Shown: one piece after another, positions 1 to 8,767 of the stretch
Layout of the letters: every line of letters begins with the position of its first letter
How positions within the stretch are numbered: position 1 is the first letter of the stretch
Assembly (NCBI GenBank): GCA_029259915.1
Contig: JAJDED010000001.1
Span: forward strand, 5,001 to 69,000
Reading direction: 5' to 3'
Source of the DNA: Planctomycetota bacterium
GTDB taxonomy: Bacteria; Planctomycetota; Planctomycetia; Pirellulales; Lacipirellulaceae
Length of the DNA: 64,000 nucleotides
Program-made: the position numbers and the translations under genes
The notes under the pieces: model-generated
What the model was told of the DNA's origin: nothing
What the model saw: only the letters and a program-made list of their open reading frames with translations
Database searches by the model: none

Positions 1-480
1 TTCTTGAACTTGCTAAAAGCCAGTTCGATGGGGTTCAGGTCGGGTGAGTATGGCGGTAGGTAACGGACTTCAGCCCCGACCGCTGCAATGGCCTCGACAA
101 TCCCTTTCACCTTGTGACTCGATAGATTGTCCATCACGACGACATCGCCAGGTCGTAACACCTTGGCCAGGTGTTGCTCGACCCAAGCACGGAACACGTC
201 GCCGTTGATCGCCCCGTCGATGCACAACGGTGCCACGAACCCTGTCGACCGCATGGCCCCCAAGAAGGTCGTGGTCTGCCAACGACTGTTGGGGACGCGC
301 TGGACGAGCCGAGTTCCACGTGGACTACGACCATAGGTCCGTGTCATGTTCGTTTTGGCCCACGTTTCGTCGAGGAACACAACTCGGTCTGGATCGATGT
401 TCAGCTGCGCGATCGACCACTGACGTCGCGCTTCTACGACGTCTTCCCGATCCTGTTCAGCTGCGACAAGCGTCTTTTTT
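1..480 (-). CDS. IS630 transposase OrfB, DDE catalytic part (partial)
   Basis: Reading the minus strand in the -1 frame from the A8 run gives [13 protein letters not shown], then FLDETW (first Asp), [11 protein letters not shown] (second Asp) and [16 protein letters not shown] (third acidic residue, Glu). These are the three catalytic positions of the IS630 DDE nuclease, in the right order and spacing. No independent start codon with a ribosome site is evident, so it is probably made only as an OrfA-OrfB fusion by -1 frameshifting. The frame is open at position 1 and only the last residues are missing. No stop or missing catalytic residue is visible, so the copy may still be active. Confidence 0.88.
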
Positions 481-814
481 TTCGCGTGCGCTTCAGTTCA
501 CGGCAAGCGCGGCTGAGCGTCACGTCCGAAACTTGCCAACCGAGTTCTTCCAGTGCAGCTGCTTGTAGCTCGCGAAGATAAATATCTGGTTGCGCGTCCA
601 GCTTCGCCAAGATCCAACCAGCATACGGCTCCCAAGTCTTACGACGATTGCGAGTCGTCTGCGGGGCAACTTTGCCTTGTTCCCGACGCTCTTGTTTGAT
701 GCGACGAACCCACGATTCCGATACATCGAATCGCAACGCCACTTCACGAGTACCTTCGCCAGCGTCGCAAGCGGCGAGAACATCCCGCCGAAACTCCTTC
801 GAATAAGCTTCCAT
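434..814 (-). CDS. IS630 transposase OrfA, helix-turn-helix DNA-binding part
   Basis: This 126-residue frame is the DNA-binding half of an IS630 transposase. Residues 1-60 resemble a homeodomain-like helix-turn-helix ([18 protein letters not shown] followed by [17 protein letters not shown]), and residues 60-110 form a second winged-helix-like segment with [14 protein letters not shown]. The frame ends soon after the AAA-AAA codons at the slippery run; a -1 shift there joins it to orfB. An SD-like AAGGAGG lies a few bases upstream of the ATG at 814. The product probably acts as the N-terminal part of the frameshifted transposase; whether OrfA alone has a regulatory role cannot be told from the sequence. 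Confidence 0.88.
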   Translation of the reverse strand: MEAYSKEFRRDVLAACDAGEGTREVALRFDVSESWVRRIKQERREQGKVAPQTTRNRRKTWEPYAGWILAKLDAQPDIYLRELQAAALEELGWQVSDVTLSRACRELKRTRKKRRLSQLNRIGKTS

Positions 815-869
815 CAGTCCACCTCCTTGCTTGAGATGAACCTAATTTAACCAGTTTCCCTAGAGGGCG

Positions 870-1883
870 CTAGAGGTAATGGAAGGATGCTCTAAACGTA
901 TCCTCTGCGCCGGCTCCTCCGAAGAACATTGCCAGTCTGGCGCTCGTACCGCCGACGGAAACGGTATCGTTTCCGGCACCAGTCCGAACACCCAACATCC
1001 CGAAGGCGGAGTCGACGATCGATACTTCATCGTCGCCGGCACCCGTTCCGATCGAGGCTAAGTTCGCGTAAACGTGGTTTAGATGAACCGTATCGACGGC
1101 ATCTCCGCGACCACCCTGCAAACTTAACAATCGCGTATGCGTGTTTGCCACGTCCATCGTATCGGAATCTGCGCCACCAAAAGCCATGATCCCCAGACCG
1201 GCATGCACCGCATCAACCGCTAGGTGATCCTCACCAGCGCCAAGCCCCACTATTACGGAACGTCCCACACCAAGCGTTGGCTGCGGTCGTGCAGAGTCTT
1301 CTTCGTCAGTGCCATTCAAGGGTGCGTTTGGATCATCCATCGGCCTGCCACCCAGCCGCACGGTATCCGCATCATCTCCTGTGCGAATTATCAGAGAACC
1401 TCTAACCCGCACGCCGGGGAGTGCACCACCATTGTCTCCGCCCTCTTCCAAACCGGCAGGGACTGGCCCAGGCCCCACCTCCCTTGGCAGGCCAACGGTT
1501 ACATGATCAGCACCAGAACCAGTGCCGACGATCACATTGCCATTGAAGTGCGCGTCGCTAATCTCCACGGAGTCGTCACCTTCGTGCATGAAGATTCTTG
1601 CACCACGTTCCACGCCCGAGACAACAACGCCTATCTCCGGTACCCCTGGTGCTGGGTCCGTCGGTTCGGCTCCTCCATCCGCCAACGAAACTACCGTTCC
1701 ATCAAGACCGCGGACGAGATATTCGCCTGGCTGCGGACCCGAGCTGACAGCAATCTGGTTATCGAGTTCATCGCCTTCGATCACCAGTGCGCCGTTGACG
1801 ACAGAAACCAAGACGTCTCCGGCAAGCATCTTCTTCTCTTCGAGTTGTTCAAACCGCAAATTGTTCCGAGAATTACGTACCAT
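870..1883 (-). CDS. LEPR-XLL-type planctomycete secreted protein, 3' end probably cut by IS630
   Basis: The N-terminus reads MVRNSRNNLRFEQLEEKKMLAGD, a variant of the LEPR-XLL motif that opens many large planctomycete extracellular proteins. The rest (337 residues) is Gly/Asp-rich with repeated units such as GTGSGADHVTV, RTGDDADTVRL, GAGEDHLAVD and GAGDDEVSIVD, which resemble calcium-binding beta-roll or filament repeats. I chose the ATG at 1883 rather than 1925 because GGAAGGAGAAGGG lies directly upstream. The frame stops at 870-872, exactly where the IS630 element begins, so the last residues and stop are probably supplied by the junction. Function is unknown; a cell-surface or matrix role is inferred. 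Confidence 0.75.
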   Translation of the reverse strand: MVRNSRNNLRFEQLEEKKMLAGDVLVSVVNGALVIEGDELDNQIAVSSGPQPGEYLVRGLDGTVVSLADGGAEPTDPAPGVPEIGVVVSGVERGARIFMHEGDDSVEISDAHFNGNVIVGTGSGADHVTVGLPREVGPGPVPAGLEEGGDNGGALPGVRVRGSLIIRTGDDADTVRLGGRPMDDPNAPLNGTDEEDSARPQPTLGVGRSVIVGLGAGEDHLAVDAVHAGLGIMAFGGADSDTMDVANTHTRLLSLQGGRGDAVDTVHLNHVYANLASIGTGAGDDEVSIVDSAFGMLGVRTGAGNDTVSVGGTSARLAMFFGGAGAEDTFRASFHYL

Positions 1884-2199
1884 CTTCCCTTCTCCTTCCG
1901 TTACGCCCCTGTTGAAAGAAGCCATTTCCGACCACGGCCCCAGTCTAGAAAACTAGCAAGGCAGACGTGGATGGCTTGTCAAATAGAACCCCCAAAACTT
2001 CATGGGGTTTCGCTCGGAATCGGAATTTTTGATCCAAGCTCGGGAATCTCAGACTTAACTTCTTGCACTGGAAGAGATAAGCTAGTATCCAGTTCCTGCA
2101 GTTCCGCTAGCGATATTTGCGTGCCAGTTGACAGCGGGTGTCGATGATTGATTGCAAATCTATGGTCCATTACGGCAGGTTTTTTGAGGTGAAAATTTG

Positions 2200-2628
2200 A
2201 TGACTTGCCGAGGTGTTCGTGGAGCAACGACGATTGGGAAAAACGAACGTGAGGAGGTCCTCTCAGCAACGCGTCAATTGTTAGCGTTGTTGATTCGCTG
2301 CAACGAGATCGATCCTCACGACGTGGCCAGCGCGATCTTTACCACAACACCAGACATCGATGCCGAATTTCCCGCTCTGGCAGCCCGACAACTTGGTTGG
2401 CTTGATGTCCCGCTCCTATGCAGCCACGAAATGACGGTGCCGGGTGGTTTGCCACTCTGTATTCGAGTGATGATTCACTGGAACACCGACAAGCCGCAGA
2501 ACGAAATCGAACACGTTTACGTCCGCGATGCCAGGCGACTTCGACCAGACCTCTCAAAGCTTCCCCCAGTGGATTGGGAAGAACTAGAAAAGTGGATCAG
2601 CCAACAGATGGAAAGCAGCAGCGAATAG
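2200..2628 (+). CDS. aroH: Chorismate mutase, AroH class
   Basis: The enzyme converts chorismate to prephenate for phenylalanine and tyrosine synthesis. The 142-residue length and the opening [10 protein letters not shown] match the Bacillus-type AroH trimer. By eye the active-site residues are all present: Arg7, Cys74, Glu77, Arg89 and Tyr107, against Arg7, Cys75, Glu78, Arg90 and Tyr108 in B. subtilis. The ATG at 2200 is preferred to the TTG just before it, with GAGGTG about nine bases upstream. The gene runs convergently into the TIGR03790-type gene and the two coding regions overlap by 32 bases. This may be the main chorismate mutase, since the mutase domain of the PheA at 23902-25026 looks degenerate. 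Confidence 0.93.
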   Translation: MTCRGVRGATTIGKNEREEVLSATRQLLALLIRCNEIDPHDVASAIFTTTPDIDAEFPALAARQLGWLDVPLLCSHEMTVPGGLPLCIRVMIHWNTDKPQNEIEHVYVRDARRLRPDLSKLPPVDWEELEKWISQQMESSSE

Positions 2629-4570
2629 CTCGTCGCTGAAATACAAAAGCCAAAACCCCTGTAAAGACGAGAAGCATGCCGCATGGTTCGGGGACTTGGG
2701 TCGAGGCACTCGTCACCCAGGCGGCTGGCAACGACGCTTCACGTTGCCAGGCTAGAAAGTCAAACCCGTCGGTATCGTTGTCCCCGTCGGTATCCCCTCC
2801 GCGATTTTTTCCGTAGGAATATGCCCACAGATCGAAATCTTCGCTCCCCGCCTGGGCATCGAAATTGAAGTCGGCGGAGTACGTGTAGAGAAAAACTTGT
2901 TGCTGCCACAGCAAGAAATCTGCGCCGTCGGTGTCTCCATCTCCGTCGATGTCCCCCCCGGCGTCGATTCCGTAGGAGGCCATCAAAAGTGCCATATCGT
3001 CCCCGTCGACATCGATATCGAGATCCAGGTTGGCGTCTCGCGTGATTGTTGCAGAAAGCTTTGGCCATCCAGTCTCCGAATCGAGAATCGGCGCGACCAC
3101 GATTTCTGAAGCACTGATTGGTGACCCTCCTACGGTATACAGCCAGTTTGCCTGTAAGAGCGCAAAATCACCGCCGTCGACCATGCCATCGCCATTAAAA
3201 TCGCCGTCGTCAAGATCGCCGGGCTGGAGCCAGTTTCCATCGAGCGTATAGAAGTCGTAAAAGTCGACCGCACCGTCCAAATTCGAGTCGCCGGGGAGCC
3301 ACGCCTGAATTTGCATCAACGGGTCGCCAACGACCGTATTGACGTAAGAAACCTGCCGGGTGGCATTCCAGGCGGCTTCGACAAAGGTCCAACCCCCCAT
3401 CCCTGGAGCCGCAGCCGCTCCTCCAGCGGGTAAGAACTTCTCGTAGAACAAATCTTCGTTCGTGACGTTGTCGGGGCCATTGGTCGGTTCGGCAACGTGC
3501 CCCAACCCAGCAGTTCCTCCCACTTCCAACCAATCGGCTATCAGACCTTGGTTTTGCGTATTTAGCGGGTCAAAGCTCTGGGCATTGAAGCTTTCGTGGG
3601 TGAGGAATACAGCCCCGTTGGCAAGATCGAATTGAACTTCGCCTGGCTGAAATTGGCTACCAACAAATTCCCCTAGGTAGTTATTGCTTAAGCCAACGGC
3701 ACCGCCGTCGTTCGTGCCATGGCTCACATAACCGATCACCTGCCGACCGGAAGAGGTGATGGCATTATTTGTATTGTCGAACATAATTGGCACTGGGTCC
3801 GTGATTCCATCGTCAGGATAAAGGCCGGTCACCACTTCGAATAACCCCGCACCAAGTCCCGCTGAATTCGTCATCTGATCGACACTTGGAAAACCTGTGT
3901 CGTCAGCGATGATCTTGTGTCGAAACGGCACAAGAAAAACGTTCTGGGCACGGTCGATTGAATCCTGAACCGATTTCACACTGTAGCCATCAAGACGAGA
4001 GGCTAGTCGGATGTCTCCATTAATGGGGTCGGATCCGGCGCGAACAAAGGGCGCATTTTCGAAGTAGTAGGGATTCGAAGACAAGTTGGTATCGAATTGG
4101 TGAAAGCCAGCAAGGAAGAATTGGTTTGTCATCTCACCGATAGTATCGATCGAATCAATCCGCACCAGTTCGCTTTCCAAGCTGGAAAAGGAACCACCTC
4201 CGGCGTTGATTCGTAGCGGTAACCCTTTGGTGGTGACAATCACATCGATCGTGTCGGGAATGGCCCCAATTGTGCTGAGAATCTGGGGACGAATGATATC
4301 AAGGTAATCTTGAGCCGAGACTTCTTCGTTGAAGGCACCCGCCAGAATTGTATCGATACCCGTTATCGGAGCGATATGCACCCCAGGTCGAGCCTGCTGG
4401 TAGTGGTCTGCGATCTGGAATCCGTCGCCGGGAGGGCCCTGATCGCCATTGTAGATAACAAGAACATTTTCAGGTGCGATTGCACACGCCTGCCGACTAA
4501 CAGCAAGGAAGAAAATTCCTACTGTGAATAGTAAGATTAAAATTGCACCCGAGGGCAATACAAGCTTCAT
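2597..4570 (-). CDS. TIGR03790-like exported protein with dockerin-type repeats and PEP-CTERM anchor
   Basis: 657 residues. Residues 1-31 form a signal peptide (hydrophobic [15 protein letters not shown]). Residues 35-420 begin [10 protein letters not shown], continue with [17 protein letters not shown] and [14 protein letters not shown], and look like the uncharacterised TIGR03790 family, which is known to occur mainly in genomes with exosortase. Residues 425-620 carry EF-hand-like dockerin units ([68 protein letters not shown]). The C-terminus has [22 protein letters not shown], a PEP-CTERM sorting signal. It should be exported, bind calcium and be processed by exosortase. The function of the TIGR03790 domain is unknown. 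The gene overlaps aroH tail to tail. Confidence 0.8.
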   Translation of the reverse strand: MKLVLPSGAILILLFTVGIFFLAVSRQACAIAPENVLVIYNGDQGPPGDGFQIADHYQQARPGVHIAPITGIDTILAGAFNEEVSAQDYLDIIRPQILSTIGAIPDTIDVIVTTKGLPLRINAGGGSFSSLESELVRIDSIDTIGEMTNQFFLAGFHQFDTNLSSNPYYFENAPFVRAGSDPINGDIRLASRLDGYSVKSVQDSIDRAQNVFLVPFRHKIIADDTGFPSVDQMTNSAGLGAGLFEVVTGLYPDDGITDPVPIMFDNTNNAITSSGRQVIGYVSHGTNDGGAVGLSNNYLGEFVGSQFQPGEVQFDLANGAVFLTHESFNAQSFDPLNTQNQGLIADWLEVGGTAGLGHVAEPTNGPDNVTNEDLFYEKFLPAGGAAAAPGMGGWTFVEAAWNATRQVSYVNTVVGDPLMQIQAWLPGDSNLDGAVDFYDFYTLDGNWLQPGDLDDGDFNGDGMVDGGDFALLQANWLYTVGGSPISASEIVVAPILDSETGWPKLSATITRDANLDLDIDVDGDDMALLMASYGIDAGGDIDGDGDTDGADFLLWQQQVFLYTYSADFNFDAQAGSEDFDLWAYSYGKNRGGDTDGDNDTDGFDFLAWQREASLPAAWVTSASTQVPEPCGMLLVFTGVLAFVFQRRAIRCCFPSVG

Positions 4571-4802
4571 GTTTTGACTGTTTGGTGGTAGTCCATGCTG
4601 CCCCTAATAGCCCTATTATACGCGGTAACATCGGCAAATGACTCACAAAAATCCCTTCTTAATAAAGTTCCTTTACCGACAAATGTCACCTACAAAAAAC
4701 AGTGGTCACACCCTAAGCCCTCGGAAACTAGCGCACACTCAAAAAAGTGAAGCATGTATACCTAAAGTTGTGGGGGCCTAGTGGAGCCCTTACCAGAGAA
4801 CT

Positions 4803-5510
4803 CTAACGCCTGCGGCGTGAAATCAAGCCCAAACCACCCGCCAGAATGAGCAGACCTAGTGTCGCTGGCTCAGGAACAGGGTTTGGTAATGAATTGGGTA
4901 TAGATTGCGCTGCAATCCCTGCTGCCACAGTCGAGAATCCGAGTTCCGGAACTTGAGGCGACGAATAGAAAAGAATCCCAGTAACAGTACCCGCTGGAAA
5001 ACTAGGAATGGTCGCCCAAACAGACGAAGAATCCACGCCTGGGCCGCCACCGGTACCGCCAGGGCTGGGGTCTTGGACAGGCACCAAAGGATATGTGCCA
5101 TGACTAGTGGCCGCTGGAACAAAAGTCACGCCGGAGCTACCAAGCTGTTCGTCGCTGTTGAGGCCCACCGTAAAATTCGACACTCCCGAGCTACCTGCAC
5201 CAATTCTGGTGACTTGATAGGCATAAATATATTCGCTGGGAACCGGATCGGCGAAAACAATTCCATTCTCGTTCAAGAAGTTTTGAAAATTACCGGGTGC
5301 GAATACGGCAAACTCCACGTCGGCATCAAGCGTGTCGAAGATGAAGAAATTGGAGTAGCTCTGGATTCCCTGCCATACTCCCGCACTAGGACCCGTACCA
5401 TCGTTATAGGCATGGGTCGTCGTTTGAAGCGTGGTTGCCTGAGCTGTACTTAAGCCGACAGCAAGCATTATTGCCAGGAAAAAACTGAAGAAGCCCACTT
5501 GAGTTCGCAT
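4803..5510 (-). CDS. PEP-CTERM sorting domain protein
   Basis: 235 residues: a signal peptide at 1-25 (FFSFFLAIMLAVGLSTAQA), a middle domain of unknown function, and a C-terminal PEP-CTERM signal with VPEPATLGLLILAGGLGLI followed by RRRR. The middle shares the pattern AYNDGTGPSAGVWQGIQSYSN and later FAVFAPGNF with the next gene (5707-6354), so the two are tandem paralogs. Export by Sec and processing by an exosortase are inferred from the termini. The product may be an envelope or exopolysaccharide-associated protein; no catalytic motif is visible. About 230 bases upstream of the TIGR03790 gene's start lie between them with no gene. Confidence 0.85.
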   Translation of the reverse strand: MRTQVGFFSFFLAIMLAVGLSTAQATTLQTTTHAYNDGTGPSAGVWQGIQSYSNFFIFDTLDADVEFAVFAPGNFQNFLNENGIVFADPVPSEYIYAYQVTRIGAGSSGVSNFTVGLNSDEQLGSSGVTFVPAATSHGTYPLVPVQDPSPGGTGGGPGVDSSSVWATIPSFPAGTVTGILFYSSPQVPELGFSTVAAGIAAQSIPNSLPNPVPEPATLGLLILAGGLGLISRRRR

Positions 5511-5706
5511 TGTTCCATCCTTTGACTGGCTTTTAAATGTTTCTCAACGTAATTTCGAGTAGCTATTCCGCACCACTGATTATTTCCGATGCCAGATAAC
5601 CGTATGTTGTGTCCTCTAAGGTGTGTAATCTTCAAAGCCAACTATCTAAACTAGTCCACAGTCGCATCATGCTCTCACAAATCAGACTGAGGGAGAGCTC
5701 CTATTG

Positions 5707-6354
5707 TTAACGGCGTCGGCGAACTGCCAAAGCCATGAATCCCATACTCAAAAGAGCCAAACTGGCTGGTTCGGGAATGGAAACCGTGCCTGGCGTCGGC
5801 ACGCTCGAAACGCCAAAGGTTCCACCATCCACGGTGATCGAAGCACCCAATACCGGCAAGTTATTCGAAGAGAACGCCAGAACATAGCTAGACTGTCCTG
5901 TGCCGATCAATGGGCTGGCAAAATTCCAAATCGCTTTATTTCCGCTGTCAAATCCAAACAGCGAGGAAGCAACTTCGCCAACTGTATTTTCGAATTGGCC
6001 GATTGAGTTTGCGGAAGCGTTGACGTTAACGATTTCTGCAGAAACCGAAAAAGTTCCTGAGTTGTTTACCTGATACAGATAAACCATCGCGGCGCCAGAA
6101 GCATACGTAGCGGTTGGAAAAGCAGCCGCAAAATTTCCGGCGGTCATGACTGCATAGTCAATCGTACCGAATAAGTTGTTGGGAACAGCAAGCCCATTGT
6201 TGTAAGTGGTAGAGCCAGTCCACGCACCACCCACACCTGGACCAGAGCCGTCGTTGAATGCCCCGGCGATGCCGTCGAGGTCGCCCGCTTGAGCAGGAAC
6301 GACTAGAAGAGAAAAGACTGCCAAGAAGGCGAAAAATTTGGTTTTAGTAGACAT
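5707..6354 (-). CDS. PEP-CTERM sorting domain protein, paralog of 4803-5510
   Basis: The ATG at 6354 (MSTKTKFFAFLAVF) is chosen because GGGGAG lies about nine bases upstream and it places the signal peptide at the N-terminus; the frame extends further up to 6387 without a good ribosome site. The mature part begins GDLDGIAGAFNDGSGPGVGGAW and contains IDYAVMTAGNFAAAF, matching the neighbouring gene's AYNDGTGPSAGVW and VEFAVFAPGNF. The C-terminus is SIPEPASLALLSMGFMALAVRRRR, a PEP-CTERM anchor. The pair probably arose by tandem duplication followed by strong divergence. Function is unknown. Its own promoter is likely in the 6355-6470 region, since nothing lies upstream on this strand before the tRNA. 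Confidence 0.85.
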   Translation of the reverse strand: MSTKTKFFAFLAVFSLLVVPAQAGDLDGIAGAFNDGSGPGVGGAWTGSTTYNNGLAVPNNLFGTIDYAVMTAGNFAAAFPTATYASGAAMVYLYQVNNSGTFSVSAEIVNVNASANSIGQFENTVGEVASSLFGFDSGNKAIWNFASPLIGTGQSSYVLAFSSNNLPVLGASITVDGGTFGVSSVPTPGTVSIPEPASLALLSMGFMALAVRRRR

Positions 6355-6709
6355 CACTAGCGACTCCCCATCAGTGAAAAAAATCAAGTGTCGATAAGTT
6401 CAAATTGCACGTAACCTGCACGCAAGAGGTTTTTCTTCCCGGAGCGGCAGATGGTCGTATGCTACCACACGCGTCATGCGAGTCAAACGAATAATTCCAA
6501 TTTTATCGATTCTTTCGATTCTCTGGTTTTTGCCGGTTTTTCTAGCTGAAAGCGGACAAACTTCTAGACAATTCGGAGGGCCCTACCTAACCCGATATTT
6601 CACACGCGGTTACGAGATAAGACAGCCTGACCAGATGCCATTTTCTATCCAGAAAAGGGCCATTTATGCCACTGCACCACTGTGGAGGACTAAGTAGAAA
6701 CCGCAGGGG
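6355..6709. other. Intergenic stretch without a supported gene
   Basis: No convincing gene lies here. A plus-strand frame at 6476-6697 starts MRVKRIIPILSILSILWF and has a hydrophobic start, but it lacks a ribosome binding site and a recognisable domain. The part next to 6354 is the likely promoter region of the PEP-CTERM gene. Confidence 0.5.
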
Positions 6710-6803
6710 GAAGGGGTCAGGGATGAGAGGTCGGAGGTCAGTAGATATGACTATTGCTACGCAATCTTTCCCTGACCTCCGACCTCCCATCTCTGACCTC
6801 TTC
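6710..6803. repeat. Imperfect inverted repeat beside tRNA-Leu
   Basis: The left arm (6710-6741, GAAGGGGTCAGGGATGAGAG then GTCGGAGGTCAG) is mirrored by the right arm (6770-6802) with about three mismatches across a 28-base loop. The GACCTCCGACCTC core also closes the dispersed repeat at 12116-12262. It lies seven bases beyond the tRNA 3' end, so it could be read as a hairpin in the tRNA primary transcript. Confidence 0.7.
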
Positions 6804-6809
6804 AAAAAG

Positions 6810-6893
6810 TACCCGAGAGAGGATTTGAACCTCCACCCACTTGCGTGGACATGGACCTGAACCATGCGCGTCTGCCAATTCCGCCACTCGGGC
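6810..6893 (-). tRNA. tRNA-Leu, anticodon CAG
   Basis: Reading the minus strand, the 5' arm GCCCGAG pairs with CTCGGGT, the D-arm has GGCGGAATTGGCAGACGC, the anticodon stem CATGG/CCATG encloses a loop with CAG, a variable arm typical of class II tRNAs (CCACGCAAGTGG) follows, and the T-arm reads GGTTCAAATCC. The product decodes CUG leucine codons. The CCA end is not encoded, so the CCA-adding enzyme at 15745-16986 would be needed for maturation. A short T-run follows the discriminator. Confidence 0.95.
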
Positions 6894-7160
6894 TTGCACA
6901 CAACTTACGATGCCAAAATGGGGTCAAAGTTGCAAGAGGAAGATTGGAAATGCGAAATGCGAAAGGGGAAAGTGGAAAGGGGAAGCACGTTTTTGGGACT
7001 TTTTTTGAAACGCAGATTTCGCGGATTATCGCAGAGGGTCAAACGTGGTGTGATAATTGTAGCGATTTGCAGATATGGTGGGATTTTACTTTTTGAATTC
7101 AGTTCACTGCGTATTGACACCGCGACGATCTGCGCAATCTGCGTTTCGTTTTTAGTGCGC
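6894..7160. other. Intergenic stretch without a supported gene
   Basis: About 270 bases between the tRNA 5' end and the DUF1559 terminator. The frames here are mutual shadows with low-complexity AG-rich sequence (GGAAATGCGAAATGCGAAAG and similar). I see no gene. The segment immediately right of 6893 should hold the tRNA promoter. Confidence 0.5.
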
Positions 7161-7196
7161 AAAAAAACCGCCGCGGAGCTTAGCGCTACGCGGCGG
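7161..7196 (-). terminator. Intrinsic terminator of the DUF1559 gene
   Basis: On the minus strand CCGCCGCGTAGCGC and GCTCCGCGGCGG form a GC-rich stem and are followed by seven T residues. It lies about 30 bases beyond the stop codon of the gene at 7226-8545. Confidence 0.88.
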
Positions 7197-7225
7197 CATG
7201 AGAGTGATAAAATTAGCCGTGTTGG

Positions 7226-8545
7226 CTAGAAGTCACCGGAATCGACCTCACCACCGGCAGCGGTGACTAAATGCAGGTAGAGATCGCGATCGACCGATTC
7301 GCTGATCGATTTGCCATGCGCATCGGAAAAACTGTGCAATACAACACCAGGATGGGCACTACTGGGGCCATACCAACGTTTTGCCTGGTTGCCGGAACTT
7401 GACGCATGGACAAAGGTTTCGTCGTAGAAGCGGGCCGTAGGAGGTGATGCACTTGGATTATCAGGCCCTTCAGTGGCAGCGTCTCCGCCGGAGCGCTTGA
7501 CGCCGGAGCCGACATTCAAGGCAGTCTGACCACCGTCATCGGTATCGCCCCACTTCAACACAGCCGGCCCCGTCGCAGGGGATACCGGAGGGATCTTCGT
7601 GATGCCGCTATCGTCCGGATGATCCGGATCAGCGGCTACCACGTACATTGACAGGCCACTAATCCAAGACGCGAAACGCTCTTCACGCGATTCGGAGAAC
7701 GCTATCGTATTAGATGTTCCGTCCCTCATACTTCTAAAGGAGCCCGGACTAGGTCTTTGTCCACTAGATGGCTTCTGAAAGATGCTGATTAAGGGATCGC
7801 CGGCAGCGTCATTAGGAGAAGCGTTTGGACGTTGGGCAAAAACGATCGCACCGTTACCCGCCTTCGACCTGGGACTGCTGGAACTGGAATAGCTATTGAA
7901 CAGTGATCCAGCAGGAGCGCCAGAATCCATACCACCAGGGGTGGCGCCATCCTCATTATAATGCGTCGAAGGCATGCAGACATAGTTGCCTACCGCTGCG
8001 CGGTTTCCGTTGTAAATCGCATCCTTGGTCTCATCGTTGCCCGGGAAGCTGGGACAGATGAACGCGGGAACCTGCGTGCCATAGGCATACCGCTTAATGT
8101 CCGTTGTGCTGGTAATGCTTGGGTTGACTACCACCTTGGGAACAAACGGCCCCTGCCGCAGCTTAGCAGAGCCATCCCCCTTTGTGCCAGTTTCAAGTTG
8201 CGAATCTCTCACGAGAGTATAGAGATTCTGGTTCTCCATGTAGGGCATGAGTTGGAATAACCAACTGTAATGGTCAAACTCGCTGCCAACAGCGGAGGGC
8301 GTGGTGCCTTCGGCATTGAAGTAGGCTGTTGACGCAAAGGGCAGCTCTTCCTTAGTGTCTTTGCCTGCAAAATTGTGCAAAGCCAGGCCGATTTGCTTGA
8401 TGTTGTTCAAGCACGAGTTTCTACGGGCCGCTTCGCGGGCCGCCTGCACCGCAGGTAGCAACAGGGCTACCAACACGCCGATGATGGCAATCACCACCAA
8501 CAGCTCGACGAGGGTAAAACCTCGCACATTTTTTCGAGCATCCAT
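7226..8545 (-). CDS. DUF1559 family pseudopilin-like protein
   Basis: 439 residues. The N-terminus [20 protein letters not shown] carries a short basic leader and the prepilin cleavage motif G/FTLVE, followed by a hydrophobic helix ending in [14 protein letters not shown], the hallmark of the DUF1559 family expanded in planctomycetes. The body matches the family ([15 protein letters not shown] early; [18 protein letters not shown] and a terminal GGEVDSGDF). A prepilin peptidase should cleave it after Gly9; the product may be assembled in a pseudopilus or remain in the envelope, but the role of these proteins is not known. GAGGAGG sits eight bases before the ATG and an intrinsic terminator follows, so it is probably transcribed alone. 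Confidence 0.93.
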   Translation of the reverse strand: MDARKNVRGFTLVELLVVIAIIGVLVALLLPAVQAAREAARRNSCLNNIKQIGLALHNFAGKDTKEELPFASTAYFNAEGTTPSAVGSEFDHYSWLFQLMPYMENQNLYTLVRDSQLETGTKGDGSAKLRQGPFVPKVVVNPSITSTTDIKRYAYGTQVPAFICPSFPGNDETKDAIYNGNRAAVGNYVCMPSTHYNEDGATPGGMDSGAPAGSLFNSYSSSSSPRSKAGNGAIVFAQRPNASPNDAAGDPLISIFQKPSSGQRPSPGSFRSMRDGTSNTIAFSESREERFASWISGLSMYVVAADPDHPDDSGITKIPPVSPATGPAVLKWGDTDDGGQTALNVGSGVKRSGGDAATEGPDNPSASPPTARFYDETFVHASSSGNQAKRWYGPSSAHPGVVLHSFSDAHGKSISESVDRDLYLHLVTAAGGEVDSGDF

Positions 8546-8767
8546 TTCAATACCTCCTCTTCAAAGGGAAAAACGGAAATAAAAAAATAATACCGCGGCA
8601 AATAACGCCGCAACAAAAAAACAATATCATCCACGCCAGCGCGCACCCACTTAGCCGCAAGCGGCAAAAAGGCTGCTGACAGGTCGAGACAAATTCTCAT
8701 AATAGTTTATGCGAAAAGGTGTTACGATGTCAATCTGCCAGGTGAGGGGTTAGCCGAGGAATCTGAT

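Larger units (their letters stand above)
1..872 (-). mobile_element. IS630-family insertion sequence (partial, runs off the left edge)
   Basis: The element holds two overlapping reading frames, a helix-turn-helix orfA and a DDE-domain orfB, joined by an A8 slippery run (475-482 on the plus strand). That organisation and the FLDETW, VMDN and LNPIE catalytic signatures are typical of IS630/Tc1-mariner elements. The right boundary is set approximately, between the orfA start (814) and the interrupted surface-protein gene; IS630 elements duplicate a TA target, and TA steps lie at 871-872 and 876-877. The left end is outside the window, so the terminal inverted repeats could not be compared. Confidence 0.85.

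Noticed and set aside
2000..2269. Minus-strand 89-residue frame next to aroH
   Set aside because: It overlaps the aroH start, has no ribosome site or recognisable domain, and lies in a promoter region between divergent genes.
6476..6697. Plus-strand 73-residue frame with a hydrophobic start
   Set aside because: The N-terminus looks signal-like, but there is no ribosome site and the remainder has no pattern; kept only as a note in the intergenic entry.
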